Positions 1-11,519 of a stretch of DNA of 64,000 nucleotides are shown here, piece by piece (the first letter of the stretch is position 1; every line of letters starts with the position of its first letter). The notes below the pieces were generated by a model. The model was not told where the DNA came from. It worked only from the letters and a program-made list of their open reading frames with translations, and did no database searches. The translations under genes and the position numbers were made by a program. This DNA is from Trichostrongylus colubriformis (lineage: Eukaryota; Nematoda; Chromadorea; Rhabditida; Trichostrongylidae), in the NCBI GenBank assembly GCA_963978905.1, contig OZ022259.1:9548001-9612000 (forward strand), given 5' to 3'.

Positions 1-552
1 CAGCGGATGAGACGAGCTACGGCCAACTGCTCTCTGTCATTTTCTTTTATGTGCTAGCTATGATCACCTGATCAATGTGAGATCAAAAATTCGCTGCACT
101 ATTCGCTTCAAATATTTGCACTCCCACCTGTTCCCTCCGCTCCTTGGCGCCTAGCTACAGTAATCTTCAATTGAGCCGGACTGCTCGCCTTTCTGGCGGA
201 GTTCTTACCGGAGAGCTCCTCCTGTGAGCATCACCACCCGACAGGTGTGATCATTCGGGTGTTCCGAAAAGGGATATAAGTTAATTATGGACGATTAAGT
301 AGAGGTGCTGTATGACCCGCCTTGGATGGAAAACACTCTTTGACGCCTTCACCAAGCCTAATACGGATGTACGCCATTAGGACAGAATCGGTGGGTGCGT
401 TGCGGCGTTCGCCATGGTGCCACCTATGCGCACCGTACTGGATGAGTTTTACAGCAATAACGGTGCTCTACACCCTAATCATCTAGCACGCCGCCCCTAT
501 CTCGCCCATCTCGTCACACGCCGAACGCGACCACGCGAATGTTCTCTCCTAA
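1..552. other. Non-coding flank, nothing recognised
   Basis: No exon with credible splice borders and no repeat shared with the rest of the window was seen. Short open frames here lack conserved-looking composition. Confidence 0.4.
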
Positions 553-601
553 AGCAGACCTATGTGAAGCTGGCATACAGCCAGCTTCACATAGGTCTGC
601 T
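553..601. repeat. Perfect 22-bp hairpin
   Basis: Two perfectly complementary 22-base arms (553-574 and 580-601) are separated by a 5-base loop (ATACA). The arms begin AGCAGACCTATG and contain no mismatch or bulge. No uridine run follows that would suggest a terminator. It is shorter than a normal microRNA precursor, so an inverted duplication or tiny MITE is more likely. Confidence 0.8.
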
Positions 602-831
602 GCTTCTTATACGTTCAGCTCCGCCTCCACGTGAGAGTGTCGTGTGCTGCGTATCGTGGCCACACGTCGCACTTGCGCGTGTCTGCAATCGATATGAGCA
701 GAAACGCCTCCGCGGCTCCATTCAGCGAATAGAAAGGGGTCGTATTTCTTGAGCCTTAGGTATCTCATTTGTTTCCGCCACTGCCGCACTACTAAATACC
801 CTTGATTAAATTTTTATTCAACTCTCAAAGG

Positions 832-1080
832 AATCGTCCACGGAAAAATAAGTTTTTCCTGTTATCACTGTCTTCATGGTTGCATCTGCCTAATGTGGGC
901 AGCATGCAAAGTTTCACGCGGAAAATGTGAATGTGGCTGATATACAGCACCACAAATCACCCGTCGTCCGCCGCGGTCGCAGACACATTGTAGGAGACAA
1001 AGGTACGTAAACAATTCCACTCCCCGTTCCCAACCGTGGCGGACGACAGGACGGGGCTCTCATTCGGATGCCCCGCTATC
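832..1080. mobile_element. MITE fragment, same family as 8342-8763
   Basis: It begins with CGTCCACGGAAAAAT and continues with the same blocks as the element at 8342: GCATGCAAAGTTT, ACAGCACCA, CCGCCG.GGTCG and the ACGTAAACA core. The right arm is incomplete, so this is a one-ended, degenerate copy. It has no coding capacity. Confidence 0.65.
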
Positions 1081-1359
1081 TGGGACGTAAAATTGATTGA
1101 GCGTTGACATCTCTCACTGGGCGGGTTTGGCAGTAGTTAGCCGACATCAAGCGGATAAAAGTCTCGCTGAGCCAGAGCGATATGCGCCCAATTCTTTCGT
1201 TAAAAACACGTGCTTGCTATAACCACAACTTCACTCTGAGTAATCACATTGAATGCAATGACGAATATGTTGTCCTGCTACTAGTGTCCGTCTACTCTCT
1301 GTTTGGTTTTTTTCTTTTTTTTTTTTGAAAAAATAAAATTATGGGTGTAGTGGTTGTAG

Positions 1360-3053
1360 ATATTGACGAATGCCAGTCTAAACCATGCCAGACTGAAGCG
1401 GAATGTCTGAACACGCCTGGTTCATACGTATGCACTCGAGATCCTCAGAATGCCGTGAGTTATTTTGGTTCGAAATCTCTTAGTTCTCACCCTCGAGCAG
1501 AAGCTGTCAAAAAGTTTCGGCTGAGAAAAAATAAAGCGAAGATTGTGCTGTGGAAAGGTGATGAGGAATTCGAATCTTCCTGTGAAGAGGGCACAAGTTC
1601 CACAATGCCTCTAGTCTTCAGCTGCTCGACTAGACTCCTCTGCACACGTGGTAGCGGTCAAAAAAATATGCGGTTTTGGATTTCAGACTCAACTTTAGTG
1701 GACGTTTACATTTCTCGTTCAATTTTCTTGTGATCTGAAGGCAACTGTTACTCGATGAAACAAAGTGTCCCAGCTGAGTAGGGGCAGGGTGAAAATTCAA
1801 AAATTTATTTAAAGACAGCATTAGGGGTAATGTGGTTATTGAGAAATACTTGAAAGAAGTTACTTACATGGAAACTATGAGCCTAAGAAGGCTATCTGTC
1901 GCGAAATCCAGGTGAAAAGTGCCCCTCCGAGCTGTAGAAACGGCGCAACGGTAGGAGCTGCCGCCCTTCGATAATCGACCCCGCCTCCTATCGACGTGAT
2001 ACCTGGTCGGCTACGATGAGAGCGGCCAAGGATATGCGGTGAGATTGAAGGTAGCAGCGCGGTTTTTCGCAGTTTTGACAGCTAATGACAGCTCTGCAGC
2101 TCTAGGCACAGAGTTGGTCATTTTCAGCGTTTTCAGTCGAATAATCTTCAGCCTCAACCCTGCACCCTACCCAGAGGAGATATTTGCTCTAATGAGTAAC
2201 GGTTGCCTTCAGAACAAAAAAAAAAAAAGCGAACGAGATATGTAAACCCCGTGACGGAGGTGGTGTAGTGGCAGGTGGCGCGTACCCCACTCTCATAATG
2301 CGGCCTTCAAATCCCACTTAAACGCCCGCGCAAGCCAACCAAGGCTTCCATCCCTTCGCGGTAGGTGAAATGGTACCAGGCTTGTCTGGGAGGATAAAAG
2401 CACTGTCTTGTACATCGGTTGGCCCCCGCAATTCATTGTGTGTGCCGAATTGCATTCACCTGCCATCACGACTCTGAATGGAACTAGGATGCGCGGCGCA
2501 TCTCACAGAAAGGATTGATCAACACCAAAACTTTCTTATCCTTAATCAACGCCGAATGGCTAAAACCAGAACCTCGTGGATTTTTGACCGCTACTGCACT
2601 AATAGAAGCAGCATTCATACTCTGCGGTGCCGACGGCAGGGCTTGGCTGCGTGTCCTGCGCTCCGTCTATGCCGCCCTGTCTCCTTGCCTGCGTCGTATG
2701 CACATGCCTCGTGCCACACTGCCGAGGCTGAGTATGAACGCGGCCTAGAGAGCCATGCAAAGCAATTTCTTTGTTGATGACTTCTACATTTATGTGTAGG
2801 AGCCTCATGAGACAATTTATTTGTCTCAAGAAACAGGGTGGTTTGGGATCACGACAGTAGTTCAGCATCAGTCATTCAATTTGATAGTGTAAGGATAGTA
2901 CTACGTTTTCAGTCACTTCCTATTATAAGTATGACACCGTAAAGCGAAAATCCTTGCAGGTGTGTCCTAATGGAACCAAGGTCGTAGTCACAGGACCATT
3001 CTCGTATAAATGTGAATGCAGTTGGATATATGCGGGTTCAAATTGCCGATTTC
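1360..3053 (+). CDS. EGF-like domain exons of a partial gene
   Basis: Two exons are visible. Exon A (1360-1454) follows a TTGTAG acceptor and ends GCC|GTGAGT. It reads (D)IDECQSKPCQTEAECLNT with a PGSYVC continuation, the signature of a calcium-binding EGF module (D-I-D-E-C, Asn before TPGSYxC). Exon B (2960-3053) follows TTGCAG and ends TTTC|GTGAGT. It reads VCPNGTKVV...YKCECSWIYAGSNCRF, with the C-x-C and C-terminal Cys spacing of an EGF half. The phases are compatible (phase 0 between the two). No start, stop or further exon was found on either side, so this is the inside of a larger extracellular or membrane protein, or a remnant of one. The intron holds a dispersed repeat and a SINE. Confidence 0.55.
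1812..2085. repeat. Dispersed repeat, copy 1 (pair with 63199-63480)
   Basis: It shares long blocks with 63199-63480 in the same orientation: GACAGCATTAGGGGTAATGT, GCCTAAGAAGGCTATCTGT, GCGCCCCTCCGAGCTGTAG (one mismatch here), GAGAGCGGCCAAGGA. Both end near a TTTCGCAGTTTT motif. No open frame is conserved between the copies. Its class is unknown. Confidence 0.75.
2251..2475 (+). mobile_element. tRNA-derived SINE
   Basis: The 5' part looks like a tRNA-type RNA polymerase III promoter: an A-box-like GGTGTAGTGGCAGG at about 2262 and a degenerate B-box CTTCAAATCC at about 2307. It is followed by a tRNA-unrelated body (GTCTGGGAGGATAAAAGCAC). The same body appears inverted at 49705-49915, which supports a dispersed SINE rather than a tRNA gene. 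There is no intact cloverleaf. Confidence 0.6.
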
Positions 3054-4667
3054 GTGAGTATAACTTTCAGTTTTTGGATTTGTCTGAAAAATATATTTTA
3101 TTTTGGAATGCGGTTCATGTGGATCACGGATCTGTCGAGATGATCAACATAAAATCCAGCTTTTTTTCATTCAAAATTTCAATCGAAATTTGACAGTTCA
3201 TTCACAAAAAAACTATTCGTCTTGGCTCACGCAGCACGAGGGATATTGGGCATTTAAAAAGGCCTGGAGTACTTATAAGCTGTGAAGGAAAGGAGTACTA
3301 GGGCAAGGGGTGAAAGGCTTTAGCTTCCCACCAAACGCCTACGCCCACCTGCGGATTCCCGATGCCTGGCTTTTCCCGCTCGCAAAAGCGTCATCGTCTG
3401 GCATGACCGCCACACAACACAGATTTACATTAAGCTCACCGTTGCGTCCACACCAGATAAGGTTGCGTCACAGTTATTAATGGGAAGAATATTGGACCCC
3501 AATTTTTGAGTTTTGGGCAATTGCATTCTACTTTTTCTTAGTTATTGCATTACTTAGCACCTGTACCTTTATTTCTGACATATCATTTCTCGTGCTACCT
3601 CTGGTGTTTTTTCTCTGGAATTTGATGGCAGTGATGATTGGGGCCGAATACGGAAAGATCATCTGATATCAAGGTCGAAGTGCTTGAAAGTGAAGAAATA
3701 ACGGAATGAAACGGTCAAAAACCCTAGGAACAAGATCCTCTTCCCGCCGTTTATTCTCAGAAGATTCTCAAAAGGGGCGAGCTGGATAGAACAGGTGACA
3801 GCTGTCGAAAAAGACGGCTCCTATGGAGCTTGGGAGCGCCCTTCCCCATCGGATATTTCGCCACATACGGTCTTCCCAGATCAGTAGCTTTCATTTGCGC
3901 GACCCACATCAGGATGTCTCATTACCCCTATCACTGTTTTCAAGTGGGTGATAAGGACTCCCTAAAAGATGTCATTCACTTAAAAACTAGGGGTCCAGGA
4001 GCCTATTCGCGAATCCATCGTGGAAAAAGCGCCCCTGAACTGTGCTGTAGTCAGCCTTTTCAGATCCAGCCGCCTTTCTCAACCCGGCCCGCACCTTGGG
4101 TCGACTTTGCCGAAGAATGACCGAGGTTAGAGCAATGAGCATGATAGCAGAATGATAATTATCGCATCGTTAAAGCCGGAAAAAATATTGAAATTACTTT
4201 AATCAAATTTAAGTTAATTTTGAAATTAAGATTGAAGTAGAAAAATAGATTGAAATTACGTGGTGCTTGACGTGTCGGCCTTCGTAATGAAAACGTCCAC
4301 CAGTCATATCAAAGATTGGAAGAATGAAGCGACCGAATTACGCCTACCGCTAGCAATCGGGGCGTGGATGACTTCCTGATGGCCTCTCATTTCAGCATTG
4401 ACTCTGATACTTTTGATACTTGCATGTTTCTTCCTTCTAACGACGATTATCGCAATTTTTTGTGCCACGTGCCAGAAACGACGGAATCGAACGGGAACGT
4501 AGGTCAATTCTGAATCACGCATTAGCTTGGAGATGTAATATGGGTATCTTTGTTTGTCGTATTCCTTCACTGTCACTCTCGCTTGCGTAGCCCTTATAAG
4601 GCCTTCACTGGGCCATTTCTAACATCAAGAGGCATCGAAGCAAGCGACAAATGTTACAGAAAGCCCG
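3054..4667. other. Intergenic or intronic, no gene seen
   Basis: No exon with good borders was seen on either strand. The longest frame (about 3830-4120, +) starts inside low-quality sequence and has no recognisable motif. Confidence 0.4.
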
Positions 4668-5040
4668 AGGCCGCGGTCATACTTCACGTGTCTGCGTCAG
4701 TTGACGCCGGCACCGGCGTTAATTGACGCAGTCATTTGCCTGCCGCAGCTGACGGCGTGCAAAACATTCGACCCAACCACACTACAGTATGCTGGTCGTG
4801 GCGATAGCCCATGAATTCTCAAATTCGAATATGGCATTGTATGGCACTATGCCAAGATTCGAAATCGAAATCTTGGGCTCTCGCCACGATCACTATACTG
4901 TAGTGTGGTTGGGTCAAACATTTTGCAAATGGTGCGCGTGATCGGATTGACGCCGTTGTCTGCGGCAGGCAAATGATTGCGTCGGTTGACGCCGGTGCCT
5001 GCGTCAACTGACGCAGACACGTAAAGTATGACCGCGGCCT
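4668..5040. mobile_element. Palindromic MITE with about 110-bp arms
   Basis: The ends are complementary: AGGCCGCGGTCATACTT on the left and AAGTATGACCGCGGCCT on the right. The complementarity continues through GTCTGCGTCAGTTGACGC and through the internal CCCAACCACACTACAGTAT block near 4773-4792 and 4896-4916. The centre contains a further small palindrome (AAGATTCGAAATCGAAATCTT). It has no coding capacity. No convincing target duplication was found. Confidence 0.75.
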
Positions 5041-5092
5041 AACGTTGCGAGTACCTGCACCTCTGGACAATCCTTATCGAAGCATGTCTGAG

Positions 5093-5586
5093 GTCAATAT
5101 GGGAAAGGGGGAGTGCGCTTATTGTGCTCATTGCACTAATTACATCTAACAGTACAAGAGACTGCGACGCCATCCTTCGCAAGGCCATAATAATAGTCTA
5201 TCAGATGGAGATAGATGTGGATTCACGCCGAGAGAAGGAAAGGACCTTCGGATGAAACAAACAATCGAGCTTTCGCTATTCATAATAAGTCCTGTGTGTC
5301 ACGGCGATTTAACTAACACCGGGACGGGATAAAAAGGTTATTCACCAGGGAGCTTTTCTTTTACTTCCTTGTGCTCAAATTAAAACCCACATCCCTAGCC
5401 TAAAATAGCATTCTTTCCGGGGAAAAAGAAAGGAAACACATTCCATTCGAATGAGAAGGAAGATATTCTCCACAAACACTTCGTAGTTAAAGAAAATGTT
5501 GCCGTGGTATCAGGTGTGTATGGTGCATCAATGCACAATACGCGATTCTACTTCATAATATGCGCACTCCCTTTCCCACATTGACC
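5093..5586. mobile_element. Element with 25-bp inverted ends
   Basis: The left end GGTCAATATGGGAAAGGGGG plus AGTGCGC is matched inverted at the right end by GCGCACTCCCTTTCCCACAT plus TGACC. It is about 490 bp with no conserved frame. Related sequence (CTTACCCATATTGACC) appears at about 48834, suggesting a dispersed family. Confidence 0.55.
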
Positions 5587-6223
5587 CTCATCTCTGCCAC
5601 TTCGAGATCATGTTGGAAGTATAGGAGATGAGCATTCGGTGCTTGACGCTTCCTTTTCTGGAGCCACTTCAAAATCATTCACTTTTTTCTTCTAGGTATC
5701 AACTCTATGGTGCACCTGCCCCAGATGGCATGTGAGTTTAGTGTCTTCTATACACCTTGTACTATTAGTTAGTCACTGCGCGTAACGTGCCGCCTAGACT
5801 CGCTGCATGTCTCGACAAGTAACTCTGTCATGATGCGGGCTATAGTCAAGCTTCCATTAAGTATAAACCCCTGTGTGTTACGGCGATGTGGTCATCACGC
5901 TATTATAGTTATCTTATCTAGCTGATACTCAGCCAGATAAGAAAATTATAATAACGCGTAAAAGTAAAAAAATCACGTAAATAGCCAGGAGTGCGTTTTG
6001 CTTAGTTAACTTCCATGTTAGCATACTACAGCTCCCCATATGACTCTGTTCTTGCAATAAGGCGCCAGGATAGCCGCTTTTTCTGTCCGGATTGCTTGAG
6101 AACAGAAGGGTACCCCTTCCAATGGCATGACGCCTGTTTGTCTATCAATTCTCAATGTTGCCGATACAAAGCGTTCCTTGCTTCGTGGCCACGGAATGAT
6201 ATTTCGCTCCAAAATTCACGTTA
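5587..6223. other. No gene seen
   Basis: AT-rich spacer without credible exons or repeats shared elsewhere in the window. Confidence 0.35.
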
Positions 6224-6386
6224 CAGTTCTTTTCGGGAGCGCCTGATGGGGGATGGACTACGGACTTGGGTGAGAGTGTATCGCACGCTCTCACTCCGCC
6301 ACACGCTCTCACTCTTCCACGCACTCTCACCCTCGCCACTCATCCATGTCCATAGGCCACGCCCTATCAGGCGCTTCGAAATGGAG
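6224..6386. mobile_element. GAGAGTG-rich MITE, copy 1 (TA target)
   Basis: It is flanked by TA on both sides (6222-6223 and 6387-6388). The arms run from CAGTTCTTTTCGGGAGCGCC to GGCGCTTCGAAATGGAG. The arms continue with CTACGGACTTGGGTGAGAGT and with the inverted ACTCTCAC runs. The same structure occurs at 19570-19744 and 49946-50106. Confidence 0.8.
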
Positions 6387-8341
6387 TATATTTGATCTCC
6401 TCTCTAGAACGCTCTTTTAGACGCACATGACCGCACCCAAACGGTGTCCTCGTGTCCAAGTTTGTTCAAAAAGAGAGCTTCTTGAAGAGAATGATCTTCA
6501 GTCACCACTAACAATATAGTTTCATGCGCGAATAAATAATCGAACTTCGGTGCACGACGTCTTTTATTCCCTCCATGGCGTCTGTATTAAGGAGTCGTGT
6601 GAAGCAGTAGAACGAGCGCAAATGCTTAATATGCGTAGCGCTCTCCTTGACTTATAAAATGCAAATTGAACTAATTCATCAATTTAGGTCTTCAACTAAA
6701 ACTCAGTCTTCATGGACATAACGAGCGATTCTTTCCTTACCTGTGCTTTATTTCAAATTAGGCTTTATATGTGTAATCTATTTTTAATTGCTCAGCTCAG
6801 TTATTTTTGCTTTTATTGTCAAGCAGAAGTCTTGCTCTGTTTACCATCTTTACTCACAGTTTTCATGTTACTTTTTCTTCTATCGATTCTAAGTTCGTGT
6901 GTGCCTCATTTGTGTTCTACGACTCTTGTTTTCATGTTGCCCAGAGATAACAACTCGTCGAACCCAAATCATCAAATAAAATCATTTTCATCACAAATGA
7001 CAGATAAAAATATTTACACATTAGACTGTTAAGAACCAGATCGAAATTAGGATAAGAAAGGAAATAAAAGCACGAAATGCATAAATCAACCATTCCAACT
7101 AGGTCTGTACAATCGCGTCAAGTCACAAGCGATACGGTGATGTATAGAGCCTGCGCGACGAATTGTGCGTATATGTCATAAGGCACAAAATGTGCGTGGG
7201 GCGCGGCGTCCGACGTGTGATGCGATATGCGAGCTAGAGGCAGCGAATGTAGTTGGGTCTCAAAGATCCTGGAACCGCTATCACTCCTTCCTCTTCATCA
7301 CCTCTACACAATGGCCGCAGGCGATGGAGACGATGGAGACAGTGAGGGACTGGACAGCTGTGAGAAACTCGGCCCAGGGCAGCGTGATGCTCCAAACGCA
7401 GCGCAGCAGTATCGCGATAAAAAACCCAAGCGCGCTTAGCAAGAAAGTTTCGCCTCACATGATCCCTTCGAAACTCGAGTTCCTTTAACAAAGAACATGC
7501 CTTCCCAGTTCTCAATTCCTCCTCTAACCCTGATGGTGCCTCAAAATCAATGCAGCCTCTTATACTATTCTTCACTCACAAGGCACGAAATACACCTTGA
7601 GACCCAACCGCATACGATGCCCGCACGCACGGCGTCGCACGCCAGACGTAACAGCTTCTTATGACACACACCCACGAATCATGCTCTTTCTTCTTTCTTT
7701 ATCCACTTGTACCACACCGCAAAGTTACCTTACGCACATCAGGCTTTATATCAAAGTATGACTGACACGACAGAATGAATGAAAAGCTGAACAAATGAAA
7801 CAGCCCGCGAGAAAGGAAAGAAAATTACCAACAGAATCCCAATCAATCCTCCCATCAATTTTAAAACTACTGGTGAATAAATTCACAGTAAAAACCCCGT
7901 CCAACATCCCTCATGAAAAGTTACCTCCTTCTACAAAATTCATATTTGCGATATTTTTGATAGACAAATGGCAGGATCTTTTACTGATTTCTTCTCTAAG
8001 TGGAAATTCGTGAGGAAATTCGATCTTCTGAGGACAGAATTTTCAGAGAAGTTGACGCCAATATTATCTATTACGAGAGCTTACTGATGCCATTACTGGG
8101 GCCCTAAATTTCTCGTGGAATCTGATCGATGTTGGAGTGACAGTTCGCGTTCCCTGAAGGATAGACCAAGCTGAATCATAATCGGCCAGAAGAATACTGA
8201 GGGTGTTTCAGCGCCACACTCGACCTGCACAGTGGTGTGGCGACGCCCTACAGCGCTTACATACCAGTGACGAGCGACTCCACTCCTTTTGGTGAACGCG
8301 AAACGCCCCCTTGAACAAGACCACAAATTCCGAGTTGAACG
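6387..8341. other. Intergenic; weak inverted repeat inside
   Basis: No supported gene. Around 7246-7611 an inverted pair, GTTGGGTCTCAAAG and CTTGAGACCCAAC, suggests a decayed palindromic element whose outer arms (near 7205 and 7640) match only partly. Confidence 0.35.
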
Positions 8342-8763
8342 AAATCGTCCACGGAAAAATGAGTTTTGTGTTACTCATATGTTTATGTTGTATTTGCCTT
8401 GCCTAATGAGGGCATCATGCAAAGTTTTACGCGGGGAAATGTGAATCCGGCTGAGATACAGCACCATAAAGTACGGTCGAGTGGGCAGGACCTCCGAGCA
8501 AAAGCCTCGTCCGGTCATCCGCCGTGGTCGAAGACGCATTGTAGGAACAGAAAGTTACGTAAACAGTCCCACTCTCCGTTCCCAACGACGGCGGACGACG
8601 GTACGAGGCTTTTACTCGGAAGTCACGCCCAGCCGGACGCACTTTGTGGTACTGTATCTTAGCCGGATTCACATTTTCTCCCATGAAACTTTGCATGAGG
8701 CCCTCATCTGGCAAATACAACATAAACCTAGGTAATACAAATACTCATTTTTCCATGGACCAT
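8342..8763. mobile_element. Palindromic MITE, full copy
   Basis: The ends AAATCGTCCACGGAAAAAT and ATTTTTCCATGGACCATTT are complementary. The arms continue inward through GAGGGCATCATGCAAAGTTT / AAACTTTGCATGAGGCCCTC and ACATTTCCCC / AATGTGAATCCGGCT blocks to CCTCGT / ACGAGG near the centre. It has no coding capacity; frames on both strands over it are shadows of the palindrome. Confidence 0.8.
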
Positions 8764-9223
8764 TTCTTTAAGTTTGGCAGAGACTTCAGAAGAGGTCGAG
8801 AAGGATAGATATCATATTACCGTTGACACTACCTATTCTTATGTTCTTCCTAGGATTGTTTTTTTGGGAGACCTACGTAATCATCAGCATTATTCGCTGT
8901 TGAATACGTTAAGAGAGGAAAACATTAAAAATTACTTTTTGAAAATGTGGGCAGCATTCAGCGAAATCTGACCCTCTCTGCCCGATACACTATCACAGTT
9001 TGTAGCTCTTGGGGCATTTAGAGGCACATTTCACAGCAAATCTATTGGAGGAAGCTCGTGAGTGAAGAGAACGCTTCTTTGTTGCTTTTTCCGTAGAGAG
9101 AGTAATCAGGACTCTAATAGCTTGTCATGTGCACTCGTAACCCTGCGACAGCCAACTATTGTATGTGGTTGGCTTGCATCACTGTGACTCTTCTTCCTCT
9201 CCTTCTTCTCTTCTCTTGAACCA

Positions 9224-9362
9224 CCGTCAGCCTATGCGATTTTGCGTTTTTGCAGTGTTGCACTTTCGTATGCGATACTACGACCTTGAGATTGTGCAAT
9301 GCCGTGATTTCGTGTGCGTAGCCGCGATACCGCAAAGTAGCAAAAACGCAAAGTCTGACGGC
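9224..9362. mobile_element. Foldback MITE, CGTCAGACTTCGC family
   Basis: The arms are CCGTCAG...GCGATTTTGCGTTTTTGC and GCAAAAACGCAAAGTCTGACGG. The middle has the diagnostic GATTGTGCAATGCCGT. The same family is recognisable at 39478-39621, 40129-40268, 42917-43034 and 55979-56092, with poorer pieces at about 13120-13380, 47260-47530 and 49165-49256. Confidence 0.7.
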
Positions 9363-9743
9363 AGCCTCACCTGTGCCTCTCGCCAACCCCTTCCACCCGA
9401 GCGAAAATGAAAATTTTATCAATACGAAAAGTGAAATGCGCCTCCAAATCTGAGCTTCGATATTTTGAGAAATCTTACCAAGTGCGCAGCTTTCAGCACT
9501 AGCTTCTGACTTTCTCATTAGCATTAACACTATCACATGGCCCTGGTACAATGATTGATACCGGGGCATAGTTCACAAACAATCAGAGAATCTGCACATC
9601 AAAGCCTACAGCAACCCACTGCATGTTGATAACACCATTTAAAGAAAATTGTAGAGAGAATTTCACCCTTAAAATAAATATTTCTCAGCAAACCTTGAGT
9701 AACTATCACAGAAAGTAACACTATCGCATATTTTTCAATGACA

Positions 9744-11513
9744 CTAGCAGCACCAGCCTTCTTCGTTCAATTCGTTAACTTCGCTGGCCTTCAACACTAA
9801 GCGTTCTTGTTCCTGAAATAAAGTATTACAATAAAGCTTGAACCTCTAACTTCCTTTTAAGTAGAGCACGGTGTAGTTGGAAGAAAGATCTACTCGCGGG
9901 CGTAATTTGGCCAATTTCGTATAGAAGAAATATCCACGCATAATTCACAAAGCCTCACGTCGAAATTAAAGTATAAAACATTCCAACCCACTTTCGCCTG
10001 TCGCTCTACTTCGCTCTGCACATGCATTGGATTACTTTGTTGCAATTTATGAAGCAGTGTGAGGAATATCGATTCAACATGGTCTGCTTCAGAATCTGCT
10101 TTAGCCGATGTTTCGAATAGTGCCATGTTGTTACGGTCAGCAAACACCTAAAAACATTGGTGTCATGATGGAGAACAGTGGTCATTTCTTTCCACACTGA
10201 CAAACAAATAAAAATAAAATACATAAATGTAACGGAGCTACCACGCCATTACACACTCTTTAAAAAAAACCGAATTACCTGAGCGGTATCGGTATCCACG
10301 CGCGACGTTCCCGACGATTTTAGATCACATTTATTCCCGATAAGAATCCGTGGCACATCACAGTCAGCTGTGAGACCGTTCTTTTCACACTCGCTGATCC
10401 ATGACCGGAGCGAATTGAAAGACGATGGGCTAGACAAGACCAGATTCCAAAAAGAGCATAGAAAACACATCACGCACTGTCTTTTGAATAATAAATTCTG
10501 GGGGTATTCCAGGTCACATTACCTTGTCACATCGTAGACGAACACAACGGCATTGACGTTACGATAATAATGGGCCACAATTGAGTGTCTATACCGTTCT
10601 TGTCCTGCAGTGTCCCACAATTGAACCTTCAAGAGCTCACACTGCTTTCTTTACAAAAAAAAAGAAATAAGGAAGGATAGCATTTTGTCGTCTGCACAAC
10701 GCCTACCTTAAGCAATTCCCTTTCTATGACACAACACCTTTCCCGAAAATCCACACCTATAGTTGCCTCGGTATGTTCGGGAAACCTACCACAACAGAAT
10801 CGAAATGACAGACAGGTTTTTCCCACACCTGCATCGCCTACTATAATCACCTGAAATTCGTAAAGCTTTACAGGATGTCAGCCAGCCCACTTACAGCAAT
10901 GGAACAGCTAGAATGTACCTTGAAGGTTCTTTTTGTGTTGTAACCCTTTGATGAAGTTGGAGCCAGCGGCAGCTTGTGATGTTTCTTGTGATGCGTATCA
11001 GATTTTTGTGGTTCCTAGACAAAAATTACGTTAATGTGAAGCCACAAAACTTTAATAATACAAAATGAGTTTAATCTGCATAAAGTCGCATCGATGCTTG
11101 ACAAGATGGAGCATAGGTACATCCTAAAAACAAAAAGTATCCAACCTTGGCCTCATTAGCCATATTTGGCGTGATAGCGAATGACTCCTGAACAGTACTG
11201 GGTTTGCTATCTTGAGCACTCATTGTAGGAACAGCATCTTCATTTGCATTCGTCTGTTCAGCCGGATAAGGAACTGCTGCCGCCGGCAAAACCAATTGCT
11301 AAAACACAGAAGACCAGTCATTATACACTGTGAAGATATAAAAAGTACTACTTTGATACCTACTTGCTGAGGGGCGGCTGTCGTTGGATGCATCGGAGGT
11401 TTTGATAAAAAATCTGGTAAGGGTCGAGGAGGATCAATTGTAGTGGTGAAAGTACTGAATTGAGGCGGCGGTATAGTCGGCACGCCAGTGTACGGCGTTC
11501 CGTATCCGCTCAT
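9744..11513 (-). CDS. rab-33: RAB-33 type small GTPase
   Basis: Rab GTPases switch between GTP and GDP forms on membranes; Rab33 proteins act at the Golgi and in autophagosome formation. Eight exons in phase: 11513-11364, 11298-11146, 11014-10919, 10850-10707, 10626-10523, 10429-10279, 10147-9992, 9812-9744, giving 340 aa. All nucleotide-binding motifs are present: P-loop GDAGVGKT (138-145), switch I ATIGVDF, WDTAGQE (185-191), NKCD (248-251), ETSAK (278-282), and a C-terminal double Cys for geranylgeranylation (339-340). [11 protein letters not shown] and the [17 protein letters not shown] stretch favour Rab33 over other Rabs. About 133 residues precede the G domain: Pro-rich, then a His/Lys tract (DTHHKKHHK), longer than in vertebrate Rab33. 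The ATG follows TTTTAG directly, a likely trans-splice site. The GTTCAA exon has a weak acceptor (TTGAAG). The subfamily is inferred from memory of the family. Confidence 0.92.
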
Positions 11514-11519
11514 CTAAAA
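11514..11519 (-). promoter_or_regulatory. Likely trans-splice acceptor of the rab-33 gene
   Basis: Read on the minus strand, the sequence is GTTTGTTTTAG followed at once by ATG. A splice acceptor with no base between it and the start codon is typical of spliced-leader addition in nematodes. No donor-bearing upstream exon in phase was found for this gene. Confidence 0.55.

Noticed and set aside
553..601. Hairpin as a microRNA gene
   Set aside because: The stem is perfect and only 22 bp, shorter than a nematode pre-miRNA, with no flanking extension of pairing.
2251..2330. Functional tRNA gene
   Set aside because: The A- and B-box-like motifs are degenerate and no cloverleaf forms; a related body elsewhere shows it is a SINE.
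8366..8735. Overlapping frames of about 98 codons on both strands
   Set aside because: They lie in the arms of a palindromic MITE and mirror each other; no independent coding signal.
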